A stretch of 64,000 nt of DNA, from assembly GCA_945901935.1 (NCBI GenBank), contig CAMDLX010000002.1, positions 1-64,000 on the forward strand. Reading direction: 5' to 3'. The first letter of the stretch is position 1, and every line of letters starts with the position of its first letter. The translations under genes and the position numbers were made by a program. The notes beneath the pieces were generated by a model. That model worked only from the letters and a program-made list of their open reading frames with translations. It was not told where the DNA came from and ran no database searches. The stretch is from Bifidobacterium breve. GTDB lineage: Bacteria > Actinomycetota > Acidimicrobiia > Acidimicrobiales > Microtrichaceae. This document shows positions 47,627 to 58,344 of the stretch, piece by piece.

Positions 47627-49195
47627 GTGATCAAGAACCGATGGACCAAGTTCGGACTTGGTGTGTTATTTCTGTTTGGAGTTCTTCTCATACCGGGGAC
47701 TGCCTTTGCGCAGGATGCCCCTGTATTCGATCCAGCTGCTGCCGTGCCAGCCGGGGTAGATGGCTTTGGCCTCAACCTTCTCTGGATCATCATTGGTGCA
47801 GCCCTGGTGATCTTTATGCAGGCCGGTTTCGCAATGGTCGAAACCGGGTTCTGTAGAGCCAAGCATGCCGCTCACGTTGTGACGACCAACCTGGCAATCT
47901 TCGGATTGGGTTTTGTTGGCTTCTTCTTCATTGGCTTTCCGCTCATGTTCGGCGGTTATAGCTACCCCGGTTACTTCGGCCTCGATGAAGCCCTCGGCGG
48001 TCCGCTAGTTGGTAGCGGAAGCTGGACGTTTGCGTGGTGGTCCTGGGATGCCTTTGCTCTCAGCAACATTCCTGATGCAGCGTTGCCAGCCGTTGCAGCG
48101 TTCTTCTTGTACATGGTGGCATTCATGGATACCACGGCAACGATCCCAACGGGTTCAATGGCTGAGCGCTGGAAGTTCAAGAGCTTCATCGCATGGGGAT
48201 TGTTCTGCGGAGCTATCTACTACCCACTCTTTGGCGCTTGGACCTGGGGCGGCGGTTGGCTCTCACAGCTGGGCAACAGCTTGGACCTTGGCTTTGGCTA
48301 CGTTGACTTTGCTGGTTCAGGAATCGTGCACGCAACCGGTGGTGCCGCTGCACTAGCTGGTGCTCTTGTTCTTGGACCACGCATCGGAAAGTTCGGCAAG
48401 GACGGCAAAGCCCGGGCGCTACCTGGCCACAACATTCCCATGGCCATGCTCGGCGTATTCATTCTGTTGTTCGGCTGGTTTGGATTCAATGCTGCATCAA
48501 CCTTTGCCGCAACTGACGTGCGATTCACCGTTGCAGCAGTCAATACCGGTATTGCCGGTGCCTTCGGCCTTGTGGCCTCGATGTTCTACATCATGAAGCG
48601 CACAGGAAAGCCAGACCCGGGCATGATTGCGAACGGCATGCTCGCCGGCTTGGTAGCCATTACGGCCCCTTGCGCATTCGTTGATCCTTGGGCTGCAGCC
48701 GTCATCGGAATCATCGCCGGAATCTTGGTCATCGAAGCCGTGTTCTTCATCGAGCGTCGTGGCATCGACGATCCGGTGGGCGCTATTGCAGTACACGGCA
48801 TCTGTGGATCCTTCGGCGTCATTGCACTCGGCTTGTTCGCAAGCGGCGAATACGGCGCAGCTTGGAACCTCACCGATACTGACCTGACTGCCGACAAGGG
48901 CGTCACTGGCTTGTTCTACGACGTCAGCTTGGGCGGAAAGCAGCTGCTAGCCCAGCTCGCAGCACTAGCCGTCATCTGGACAGTCATGCTGGGTATCGCA
49001 TACGCATTCTTCAAGATCCAGAATGCTCTCACCAAGGGCGGCATTCGCTCCTCGGTCGAGGACGAGCTCATGGGCTTGGATTACCCAGAGATGGGTGTCA
49101 CTGCATACCCCGGAGACGCCTCGTTCTCGCTTGATGACATCGTCATCGAGAGCCTGCCAAAGGCTCAGCAAGAAGAGGTTGCCGCCGGCAGGTAG
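47627..49195 (+). CDS. amt: Ammonium transporter
   Basis: ALVIFMQAGFAMVETGFCRAKHA; DFAGSGIVHATGGAAALAGALVLGPRIGK; GWFGFNAAST; AIAVHGICGSFGVIALGLF. Confidence 0.97.
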   Translation: MIKNRWTKFGLGVLFLFGVLLIPGTAFAQDAPVFDPAAAVPAGVDGFGLNLLWIIIGAALVIFMQAGFAMVETGFCRAKHAAHVVTTNLAIFGLGFVGFFFIGFPLMFGGYSYPGYFGLDEALGGPLVGSGSWTFAWWSWDAFALSNIPDAALPAVAAFFLYMVAFMDTTATIPTGSMAERWKFKSFIAWGLFCGAIYYPLFGAWTWGGGWLSQLGNSLDLGFGYVDFAGSGIVHATGGAAALAGALVLGPRIGKFGKDGKARALPGHNIPMAMLGVFILLFGWFGFNAASTFAATDVRFTVAAVNTGIAGAFGLVASMFYIMKRTGKPDPGMIANGMLAGLVAITAPCAFVDPWAAAVIGIIAGILVIEAVFFIERRGIDDPVGAIAVHGICGSFGVIALGLFASGEYGAAWNLTDTDLTADKGVTGLFYDVSLGGKQLLAQLAALAVIWTVMLGIAYAFFKIQNALTKGGIRSSVEDELMGLDYPEMGVTAYPGDASFSLDDIVIESLPKAQQEEVAAGR

Positions 49196-49244
49196 CACCT
49201 GCACTCGGAGTAGCAACTCGCTACCTCCACGACTCCCCCTACAG

Positions 49245-49283
49245 AACGTGCCCGCCTCATCCGAGGCGGGCACGTTTAGTTTT
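49245..49283. terminator. Bidirectional intrinsic terminator between amt and the RDD gene
   Basis: AACGTGCCCGCCTC-atcc-GAGGCGGGCACGTT followed by TAGTTTT (14-bp perfect stem). Confidence 0.93.
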
Positions 49284-49306
49284 GGCTGTCCTACTTCCTG
49301 GCTGGG

Positions 49307-49843
49307 CTACTTCCTGCGAGCTAGCCCGCCCGGAGCAAACAGTTCGATGGTATTTGAGGTCTTCTCGTGGATCCCCCGATACAAGGTGTCGGCCACCGAA
49401 GTTAGGTAGATCACCACTGCGATAGCTGCCGCATAGATGAAGGGGCCACCGATAAAGGCGAGCAACAAGAACACACCTGGCACGAGCGCCCGAATAGCCG
49501 ATTCCAGTGGGGTTGGTAGGTGACCATCTGACCACTGCACCACCTTGATCCGGAAGAGGAATTTGCCAAGAGTCTGCCCAAATCTGGCGACTGTCACTGT
49601 TTCATACACAATGAACATCACCGGAAAGAGCAACCTGGCCCAGAGGTCAATCGGCATCTGGCTGTTTACTCCACGCTGTATCCCGAGCACCAAGATCAGC
49701 AGGTTCCAGAGTTCGTAAATAACAAATAGGTCAAGAAGCCTTGCGGCAGCGCGTAGCCCCCATGGCGCGGGAGAACCTGCCCCTTTATCGGGCAGGTCCT
49801 CTCGCTTGCGTGGTGTTTCGGCTGGATAGGGGAGGTCAGTCAC
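49307..49843 (-). CDS. RDD family membrane protein
   Basis: WGLRAAARLLDLFVIYELW...RFGQTLGKFLFRIKVVQ...; TM-rich. Confidence 0.85.
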   Translation of the reverse strand: MTDLPYPAETPRKREDLPDKGAGSPAPWGLRAAARLLDLFVIYELWNLLILVLGIQRGVNSQMPIDLWARLLFPVMFIVYETVTVARFGQTLGKFLFRIKVVQWSDGHLPTPLESAIRALVPGVFLLLAFIGGPFIYAAAIAVVIYLTSVADTLYRGIHEKTSNTIELFAPGGLARRK

Positions 49844-49850
49844 CTACCTA

Positions 49851-51158
49851 CTATCTCGCTGCGGCGAAGCCCTTGTCCAAGTCAGCCAAAATATCTTCGA
49901 TGGACTCGAGGCCAACTGAGAGTCGGATCATTCCTGGCTCTACACCCGAGTACAGCTGCTCGTCTTCTGTGAGCTGGCTATGCGTTGTCGAAGCTGGGTG
50001 AATCACGAGGGAACGCACATCGCCAATATTGGCCAAGTGGCTATGCAATTCGAGTGCCTCAACAAACTTGATTCCGGCCTCACGACCGCCTGAGATAACA
50101 AACGCCGGCACCGAACCTGGACCCTTTGGCAAGTAAGTCTTTGCACGCTCGTGCCACGGGCTTGAAGGCAGACCCGCATACGCAACGGACTCAACCTGAG
50201 CGTGCCCTTCGAGGTACTCGGCCACCTTCTGGGCATTTGCGATGTGGCGGTCCATACGCAGCGAAAGAGTCTCGACTCCCTGAATAGTCAGGAACGCGTT
50301 GAATGGCGAGACGGCAGCGCCAATGTCTCGTAGCAACTGAACGCGAGCCTTGATGATGTACGAGCCAGCGCCGAGCGCAGGCCAGTAGGCAAGGCCGTGG
50401 TAGCTAGGGTCGGGCTCGGTGAACTGTGGGAACTTGTCGTTCGCAGAGAAGTCAAAGCTGCCGCCGTCAACAATTGCTCCAACGATTGCAGTGCCATGGC
50501 CGCCAATGAACTTGGTTGCCGAGTGCACCACGATGTCTGCGCCGTGCGCTAGTGGGTTGAGCAGGTACGGGGTAGCAATCGTGTTGTCGATGATGAGCGG
50601 CACGCCATTGGCATGGGCTACCTCGGCAATACCAGAAATGTCTAAGACGTCGTTGCGCGGGTTACCGATGCTTTCACCATAAAAAGCCTTGGTGTTGGGC
50701 TGAACCTTCGCTGCCCACTCATCAAGATTGTCAGGGTCTTCGACGAAGCTCACCTGAATCCCAATCTTGGGGAGTGTGTAGTGGAACAAGTTGTACGTTC
50801 CGCCGTAGAGCGAGGCTGAAGCCACGATATGGCTGCCTGCCTCTGCCAGGTTCAAGATGGCGAGGGTCTCTGCTGCCATTCCTGAACTCACCACAAGCGC
50901 GCCGGGCAGGCCAACCGCAGTTGTGGTTGCACCTTCAAGGCTTGCAATCCGAGCCTCGAGTACCCCTTGGGTGGGGTTCATGATTCGGGTGTAGATATTT
51001 CCAATCTCGCCCAGAGCAAACAGGTTCGCTGCGTGCTCGCTATCTCTGAACTGATACGCCGTTGTCTGATAGATCGGCGTAGCGCGTGACCCAGTTACTG
51101 GATCCGGCTCGGCTCCTGCATGAATCTGACGGGTATCAAAACCCCACTGCTCGGTCAT
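49851..51158 (-). CDS. metY: O-acetylhomoserine sulfhydrylase / aminocarboxypropyltransferase
   Basis: [68 protein letters not shown]. Confidence 0.95.
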   Translation of the reverse strand: MTEQWGFDTRQIHAGAEPDPVTGSRATPIYQTTAYQFRDSEHAANLFALGEIGNIYTRIMNPTQGVLEARIASLEGATTTAVGLPGALVVSSGMAAETLAILNLAEAGSHIVASASLYGGTYNLFHYTLPKIGIQVSFVEDPDNLDEWAAKVQPNTKAFYGESIGNPRNDVLDISGIAEVAHANGVPLIIDNTIATPYLLNPLAHGADIVVHSATKFIGGHGTAIVGAIVDGGSFDFSANDKFPQFTEPDPSYHGLAYWPALGAGSYIIKARVQLLRDIGAAVSPFNAFLTIQGVETLSLRMDRHIANAQKVAEYLEGHAQVESVAYAGLPSSPWHERAKTYLPKGPGSVPAFVISGGREAGIKFVEALELHSHLANIGDVRSLVIHPASTTHSQLTEDEQLYSGVEPGMIRLSVGLESIEDILADLDKGFAAAR

Positions 51159-51238
51159 CTCTGCTCCTCGTAGATTGGATCCAACGAGGGGTCACCCTAG
51201 GGCAGGAGAACATCCAATTCAATTCCCGACCAAATGGG

Positions 51239-52096
51239 TCAGGTATTAGGTGTACTCGAGACAAGATTCACGCCTGTGACGCTGACAGCTAGTACTCGGC
51301 TTCGCCCAGACTCAAAGAGCTTGGGTGCAAGCAGATCTGCAGAACTGCCAACGGGCATCAGCGCTGCCACAGTTGGCCCTGATCCCGAGAGCCAGGCAGC
51401 GAGGACCTGCTGATTTGCCAGGAGTTCTTGCAAGACCTCAGCCGAATCTGGTCGAGCGAGGAGTCGTTCATTTTGATGAACTTGATCTTCGCAGGCGACG
51501 CGCAGCTTCGAGAGGTCGCCAGTTGCGATCGCTGCGACCCACAGTGAGGAGCGCGCAATCGAAAATGCGGCCGCTTCCCTACTGAGCGTGGGGGCCAGCA
51601 CGCTGCGAGATGCGTTTGTAGAGGTTGACTTCTCTGGCCACCAGACAAGGATTTCAAGGCCCTCGGGTACCATCAAAGAAAGGGCCTGCTCCCCCGCCGC
51701 CACCGTAAAGCCGCCCCAGGTTGAGGCAGCCGCATTATCTGCATGCCCTTCAAGCTTGGCTGCAACACCAAATGCTTGTTGTTGAGCAGCAGTTGGATGA
51801 GCGCCCGATGTGAGCAGTGCAAGGTAGGCGCCAGCCACCCGCGCCGCTCCCGAGAACCCAAGTCCGCGCCCAGGCGGGATCGGGCTGCGCCAAGAGAGCT
51901 GAGCGTCAGCGTTTCCGCCGGCAGCAGCGTATGCAACGGCTGCCGGGTGGGTGGACTCAACAACATGCCAGCCCTGCTCATCAACATCGTGATGCGCAGG
52001 GCTGTCTGACAACTCAAAGGGCAGGTCAAGCGCTAAAGCAAGGCAATCAAAGCCAGGCCCAAGGTTGGCCGAGGATGCAGGTGCAGAAACGTGCAC
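51239..52096 (-). CDS. thrB: Homoserine kinase (GHMP family)
   Basis: MHVSAPASSANLGPGFDCLALALDL; IPPGRGLGFSGAARVAGAYLA; WLSGSGPTVAALM. Confidence 0.92.
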   Translation of the reverse strand: MHVSAPASSANLGPGFDCLALALDLPFELSDSPAHHDVDEQGWHVVESTHPAAVAYAAAGGNADAQLSWRSPIPPGRGLGFSGAARVAGAYLALLTSGAHPTAAQQQAFGVAAKLEGHADNAAASTWGGFTVAAGEQALSLMVPEGLEILVWWPEKSTSTNASRSVLAPTLSREAAAFSIARSSLWVAAIATGDLSKLRVACEDQVHQNERLLARPDSAEVLQELLANQQVLAAWLSGSGPTVAALMPVGSSADLLAPKLFESGRSRVLAVSVTGVNLVSSTPNT

Positions 52097-52100
52097 CGTG

Positions 52101-53147
<1,047 letters not shown>

Positions 53148-53210
53148 CTAGTTTGTAGAGAACTATCAACTGAGTGAACGGCACTCGGGCACTACACACT
53201 AGAAGCGAAA

Positions 53211-53741
53211 CTAGCTTCGTTCTAATTTGGGTAACGCAACACGGCCAGTTCTCTGCAAATCAATGATTCCGAAGGGCCGCAAAAGTTCCTCGAGATCATC
53301 AAGTCTCTCGGGGTGCTCATCAAGCGAAAGCGCTAGTTCGTCTCGCCCAACATCGATGATTCGACCCTCGAACAGTTCGACGAGTTCAATGATCTGACCC
53401 CGCACCTCAGCCGGAGCCTTGACCGTGACCAGCATGAGTTCGCGCTCCACCGAGTCACGCGGGTCGAGCTCAGAAATTTTGATCACGTGGATCAGCTTGT
53501 TCAACTGCTTGACGACCTGCTCCAACGGAGCCTGCTCAACATCAACCACGACTGTGATGCGACTAAATCGCTCATCATCAGTTGGGGCAACAGCTAGGGA
53601 GTAGATGTTGTAGCCGCGACGGGCAAACAGTGCCGACACCCGGGCCAAGACTCCAGCTCGATTCTCGACGAGCACAGACAACACGTGGTACTTCGGCGGC
53701 ACCGAACCTACCCTCCTACTATTCATGGATTGCAGAGTCAT
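53211..53741 (-). CDS. ilvN: Acetolactate synthase small subunit
   Basis: [49 protein letters not shown]. Confidence 0.97.
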   Translation of the reverse strand: MTLQSMNSRRVGSVPPKYHVLSVLVENRAGVLARVSALFARRGYNIYSLAVAPTDDERFSRITVVVDVEQAPLEQVVKQLNKLIHVIKISELDPRDSVERELMLVTVKAPAEVRGQIIELVELFEGRIIDVGRDELALSLDEHPERLDDLEELLRPFGIIDLQRTGRVALPKLERS

Positions 53742-55489
53742 CGACCGAGTCCGTTCTGCAGGGGGCCAACGTCAATCTGATCATTCGACGTACCTGGTGA
53801 GACCATCGGAAACACCTTCTCCGAAGCATCCGTGCGGAACTCCAGCACAACTGGGCGATCATCAATCTCATTGGCCTTATCGATTGCCGGGCCGACCTCA
53901 TCTGGCGACTCGACACGCAATGCAACACAACCCATGGCCTCGGCCCACTTGACGTAGTCCGGCAAATCCGGGGACAAGTACACCTCGGAGTAGCGCTCCC
54001 CGTAGAACATCTCTTGCCACTGCCGAACCATGCCAAGGTACGCGTTGTTGAGCAGCGCGATCTTGACTGGAATCCGCTCCGTTGCGGCAGTCACGAGTTC
54101 TTGAGCAGTCATTTGGAAACAACCGTCACCATCAACTGCCCAGACGGTGCGATCAGGGCGGCCAACTTTGGCCCCAATTGCCGCAGGGATAGAGAATCCC
54201 ATAGTGCCCAAGCCACCAGAGTTCACCCAGGTGTAGGGGTAGTTGAACTTCCAGTATTGACTCGTCCACATCTGATGCTGGCCCACGCCCGATGCAACGA
54301 TTGTGTCTGCCGGTGACCGATCTCGAAGTTGTTCAAGCACATACTGTGGCTTGAGCAAATCGCCATCTATGGACTGCTCATAGACAAGCGGATACAGCTC
54401 TTGCCAGGCCGAAATTTGTTGGCGCCATGGGGTGATGTCCATGCGACTCTCTGGGCCACCTAGGGCGTTGAGCGCCTTGATGATCTCTTCAATCACGAGT
54501 CGGCAATCGCCGACGATGGGGACATCAGCCCTGCGCACCTTGCCAAGTTCGGCAGGATCAATATCGACGTGGATGATTCTTGCATCTGGAGCGAACCCGT
54601 CGAGCTTGCCTGTCACGCGATCATCGAAGCGACTCCCAAGAGCGATCAAGAGATCTGACTTTTGAATCGAGGTCACTGCTGTGTAATTGCCATGCATTCC
54701 CGGCATACCCAAGCAGAGTTCATGATCATCTGGGAAAGCCCCCCGAGCCATCAGCGTGGTCACTACGGGAATGCCGGTTAATTCGGCGAGTTCTCGCAGA
54801 GCCTCGGCAGCACGCGCCTTCAAGATGCCACCACCCGCATAGATAATCGGCTTGCGGGCAACAGCAATCAGAGCAGCAGCCTCTTTAATCTTTTTCGGGT
54901 GACCCTTGGTGGTTGGCTTATAGCCAGGCATGCTCGAAGAGACATCTGCATCTGTTGGCCAATTCCAGTTCATCGCCGAGGCCGGATTTCTGGGGTCGAC
55001 GATGTCTTTGGGAATGTCCACCAACACGGGGCCTGGTCGACCCGTGGTTGCAATATGAAAGGCCTGACGAATGGCCATCGGAATATCTTCAGCTCGGGTC
55101 ACCAACTCGTTGTGTTTGGTGACGCCGCGAGTAATCCCGACGGTGTCGCATTCTTGGAAGGCGTCGGTACCGATCGAAGGAAGAGGCACCTGACCAGTAA
55201 TGACCACCATGGGAATGGAATCCATATAGGCATCGGCTAGCGGAGTCACGATATTGGTCGCACCGGGACCCGAGGTCACCATGGCAACTCCAGGGCGGCC
55301 AGTGGCATGAGCAAAACCCTCTGCCATATGCCCTGCTCCTTGTTCATGACGAACCAGAACATGTCGGATCGGGCTATCAAGAATTGGGTCGTACACCGGA
55401 AGAATCGCTCCCCCGGGCAGGCCGAAGATGACCTCAACTCCCTCGAGTTCGAGGGACTTAATCAGGGCTTGTCCACCATTGGTGTTCAT
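53738..55489 (-). CDS. ilvB: Acetolactate synthase large subunit
   Basis: [61 protein letters not shown]; ThDP motif [17 protein letters not shown]. Confidence 0.98.
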   Translation of the reverse strand: MNTNGGQALIKSLELEGVEVIFGLPGGAILPVYDPILDSPIRHVLVRHEQGAGHMAEGFAHATGRPGVAMVTSGPGATNIVTPLADAYMDSIPMVVITGQVPLPSIGTDAFQECDTVGITRGVTKHNELVTRAEDIPMAIRQAFHIATTGRPGPVLVDIPKDIVDPRNPASAMNWNWPTDADVSSSMPGYKPTTKGHPKKIKEAAALIAVARKPIIYAGGGILKARAAEALRELAELTGIPVVTTLMARGAFPDDHELCLGMPGMHGNYTAVTSIQKSDLLIALGSRFDDRVTGKLDGFAPDARIIHVDIDPAELGKVRRADVPIVGDCRLVIEEIIKALNALGGPESRMDITPWRQQISAWQELYPLVYEQSIDGDLLKPQYVLEQLRDRSPADTIVASGVGQHQMWTSQYWKFNYPYTWVNSGGLGTMGFSIPAAIGAKVGRPDRTVWAVDGDGCFQMTAQELVTAATERIPVKIALLNNAYLGMVRQWQEMFYGERYSEVYLSPDLPDYVKWAEAMGCVALRVESPDEVGPAIDKANEIDDRPVVLEFRTDASEKVFPMVSPGTSNDQIDVGPLQNGLGR

Positions 55490-55565
55490 ATCGCTATTCC
55501 TGGCTTGTTGCTAAATGGCACTGGGCTGGTATTGCTCTGAAATTGAAACTGCTCTGAAAATCACA

Positions 55566-55661
55566 ACAACCTCCCGCTAAGGAGGTTGTAGGCACGTACG
55601 CGGATTGGATCTCCGGTCACGTGCCTCAGGAGGGTACGAGAAGAAGATGCGAAGTAGTCAC
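55566..55661 (-). promoter_or_regulatory. Candidate ilvB leader attenuator: leader peptide MTTSHLLLVPS (55661..55626), hairpin 55619-55626/55590-55597, terminator-like hairpin 55581-55589/55566-55574
   Basis: Minus-strand GTGACTACTTCGCATCTTCTTCTCGTACCCTCCTGA, then AGGCACGT...ACGTGCCT, then ACAACCTCC-ttagcg-GGAGGTTGT-TGTGATTTT, upstream of ilvB. Confidence 0.7.
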
Positions 55662-55779
55662 CTTGTTAGTCTGCCGCGAAGCGGGAGCTGTTGCCAACCC
55701 GGCTCCTCCTCAAGGCCCGAATTGGGCAAGTTCACCGCACCTGCGAAACGTCTTCAGAGAATCGCGGTACCGTCAACCC

Positions 55780-55902
55780 ATGAGCGATTTGGCCCCAATT
55801 CTAGTAGCGGCCGGAATCCTTGCAGTAGTAGCTATTCGTGAAACCCTCCGCTGGCGAGGCCGACGCTGGCGCAAGTCTGGTCCGCGAGGAAATCAGGAAT
55901 AA
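55780..55902 (+). CDS. Small membrane protein (40 aa), tentative
   Basis: ATG 55780: MSDLAPILVAAGILAVVAIRETLRWRGRRWRKSGPRGNQE; single TM plus basic tail. Confidence 0.35.
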   Translation: MSDLAPILVAAGILAVVAIRETLRWRGRRWRKSGPRGNQE

Positions 55903-55937
55903 TCCTCTCAGCTCGAGCAGGCAGGGCCTTGGACGCA

Positions 55938-57533
55938 TTAGCGGGCTGGAGTGATGTGGCCAACAAGATCTGACTCACGGCCAGACAGCCGAGTCACTGC
56001 CGTTGCAGTACCACCCCACAGCAGGCATAGCCCCACCACGGGGCCAAGCAGCGCTGCGAGAGTTGTGAGCAAGGCTGAACGGCTGCTCGCGTAGAGCACA
56101 GCTCCAGCCACCGGCGCCGAGGCAAGCACTAACACCAATAATCCCAAGCTGAGCATCAGGCCGGCCAAGCAGCCTTGACCAGTATCTCCTGCTGCTAGCG
56201 GGTTCGGGCTGTCTGGCACAGCAACCGGTGCCAGAGCGGCGCTTCCCACTGATACGCCGGCAGCGCCCATGAGCGAGCCAACTGCCAGAATCCATGCGGC
56301 GGGCAACCATTTCCAACCGCCGCTCATAGCTGCCAAGCCCACGGGTAGGACTAGGGCGGGAACTGCCATCACCACAATTGAGGACAAGGCCTTTGCTCGA
56401 GCAAGTACCCGAGCATCGGCCCCTGCTTGAATTTCCATCCAGAGCGCAGGCCCATCCACCCCGAAACTGTTGTTGCCATCAAAGAGCACTGCGAAGAACA
56501 ACAATCCTCCCAGCATCACCGTGCGCGGGTCTCCGATTTCTCCATCGAGTAGCGGGCCAACCACAAAGATTCCTGCGCCAATTGCTAGGGCCGTAATCGT
56601 GTTGACTGCCTGCCGAGGGGTACGGAACTTTGTGCGAATCGTTCTGGCTGCAATGGCTCCGACTGCTCCGTGTGGCAGTGCTGCATAGACCCCTGATCGC
56701 AGGCCTTGGAATCCGGTTCGCATCTTGCGGCCGCCACTACCAGGCCTTGGCGAACTCAACGCTAAGCGTTCTGTGCTGACCATATTGAGCCACAAAAGCA
56801 GCGGTAACCAGCTCAGACCTAGCAGCAGATGGACCACAGCTTGGGCTGGTTCACCACTGCTCGCACCTGCGAGTCCTAGCTGCCCCGGCGGAGTCCACTT
56901 GGCGATTTCTGCGAGTTCTGTCCAACGCTCTGCAGTCCAACTTGCCTGCTGCCGGGTTAGCACTTGCACAATGAACCAGACCGATAATGCAGAGATCGTT
57001 GCGAGCGCCTGAGCTACCTGGCGAAATCTGCCCGAACTCCAAGCCCCAACGGCGTTTGCCATCGTGCGGCTGAACAACAGCAAAGTCAGCAGCCAGCCGA
57101 GAATCGCTAGAAACAGAATCAATAATCCGCTTGGGCTACTGCCAGACCAGCCAACAGCAATTCCAGCCCCCGCCAAGAGTGCAAGCAACGTGGGTGGCCC
57201 AACCACTGCACTCACAAGCAGGCCCGTGCCAAGCTGCGAACGAGTGAGCGGTTCAGCTGCAAGATGGCGGGCGTCGATGGTGGACTCAACACCCGCAGCA
57301 GAGGACAACAGCCCCATAGCGATGACGGTTGCGGGAAGCAGGACGACCAAAATCTGATCTGCGCTAGCCGAGCGTTGACCCAGCGTTGAGAGAACCCCAA
57401 AGGCAGACAGCCCAAAGATGATGCACAAAACCAGCGACAAGCCGATTTGGATTCGCTGCTGAGCGCTTCCCTTGACGGCGGCTCGCAGTAACGCCCACTT
57501 CAGGCGAGCCAGCGACCACGATGCATGAATCAC
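55938..57533 (-). CDS. ABC transporter permease (multi-TM)
   Basis: 531 aa, many TM segments; ATGA overlap with ABC ATPase 57530..58330. Confidence 0.78.
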   Translation of the reverse strand: MIHASWSLARLKWALLRAAVKGSAQQRIQIGLSLVLCIIFGLSAFGVLSTLGQRSASADQILVVLLPATVIAMGLLSSAAGVESTIDARHLAAEPLTRSQLGTGLLVSAVVGPPTLLALLAGAGIAVGWSGSSPSGLLILFLAILGWLLTLLLFSRTMANAVGAWSSGRFRQVAQALATISALSVWFIVQVLTRQQASWTAERWTELAEIAKWTPPGQLGLAGASSGEPAQAVVHLLLGLSWLPLLLWLNMVSTERLALSSPRPGSGGRKMRTGFQGLRSGVYAALPHGAVGAIAARTIRTKFRTPRQAVNTITALAIGAGIFVVGPLLDGEIGDPRTVMLGGLLFFAVLFDGNNSFGVDGPALWMEIQAGADARVLARAKALSSIVVMAVPALVLPVGLAAMSGGWKWLPAAWILAVGSLMGAAGVSVGSAALAPVAVPDSPNPLAAGDTGQGCLAGLMLSLGLLVLVLASAPVAGAVLYASSRSALLTTLAALLGPVVGLCLLWGGTATAVTRLSGRESDLVGHITPAR

Positions 57534-58330
57534 GGGGCAGAATTATCGAGCCAACTCAGGCTCGCTGGGTCGACTGGACTTGCACCGATCATGGAGATGA
57601 ACGCGTCTTCAAGTCGACCTCCACCGCGAAGCTCCTCGATAGGACCAACGGCGAGGAGTTCACCCTTTGCCATGACGGCTACAAAATCACACATGCGATC
57701 CACTAAGTCCATCGCATGAGAAGAGAACACGACTGTGCCACCGGCAGCCCGGTACCGATCCAGCATTGTGCGAACTGCGACGGCCGAGACAGGGTCAACA
57801 CCCTCGAAAGGTTCGTCGAGCAACAACACCGCTGGACGATGCAGCAGTGCGGCTGCGATGGCTGTCTTCTTGCGCATCCCGTGGCTATAGCCGCCGATCT
57901 GCTCATCGGCGGAGTCCGTCAGGTCCATCACCGTCAGAAGCTCCTCGGAACGCGAGGTGACCTCCGCCCGGTCGATTCCTCGCAGCTCTCCTAGATGTTG
58001 CAGGAGTTCTCTTGCGGACAGCCGATCAAAAAGATTGAGCGGATCCGGCACCACGCCCAACAATTTGCGAACTGTTACAGGATCAGTCCAAGTTTCGTGG
58101 CCGGCAACCCAAACTTGCCCCGCATCGGGACGCAGCAAACCAGCTGTCATTCTGAGCGTGGTGGTCTTGCCCGATCCGTTTGGTCCGAGCAATCCGCAAA
58201 AACTCCCCGCAGGGATATCAAGGTCCAGAGACTTCACGGCCATGTGACTGCCGAACTGTTTACTCAGACCGCGGGCAACTATCGCTGGCCACCCTGGTAC
58301 GGGTTGATTCACTGCCTCAGTCTGCCCCAC
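57530..58330 (-). CDS. ABC transporter ATP-binding protein
   Basis: LLGPNGSGKTTTLRMTAGLLRPDAG; YSHGMRKKTAIAAALLHRPAVLLLDEPFEGVDP. Confidence 0.93.
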   Translation of the reverse strand: MGQTEAVNQPVPGWPAIVARGLSKQFGSHMAVKSLDLDIPAGSFCGLLGPNGSGKTTTLRMTAGLLRPDAGQVWVAGHETWTDPVTVRKLLGVVPDPLNLFDRLSARELLQHLGELRGIDRAEVTSRSEELLTVMDLTDSADEQIGGYSHGMRKKTAIAAALLHRPAVLLLDEPFEGVDPVSAVAVRTMLDRYRAAGGTVVFSSHAMDLVDRMCDFVAVMAKGELLAVGPIEELRGGGRLEDAFISMIGASPVDPASLSWLDNSAP

Positions 58331-58344
58331 GTCAGCGGATTGAC

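Noticed and set aside
49775-49797. ACCTGCCC...GGGCAGGT hairpin inside the RDD gene start
   Set aside because: Within coding sequence; 8-bp stem can arise from codon choice and no supporting regulatory context was seen
51159-51238. SAM riboswitch upstream of metY
   Set aside because: The 80-nt gap is too short and lacks recognisable SAM-I/SAM-IV core features
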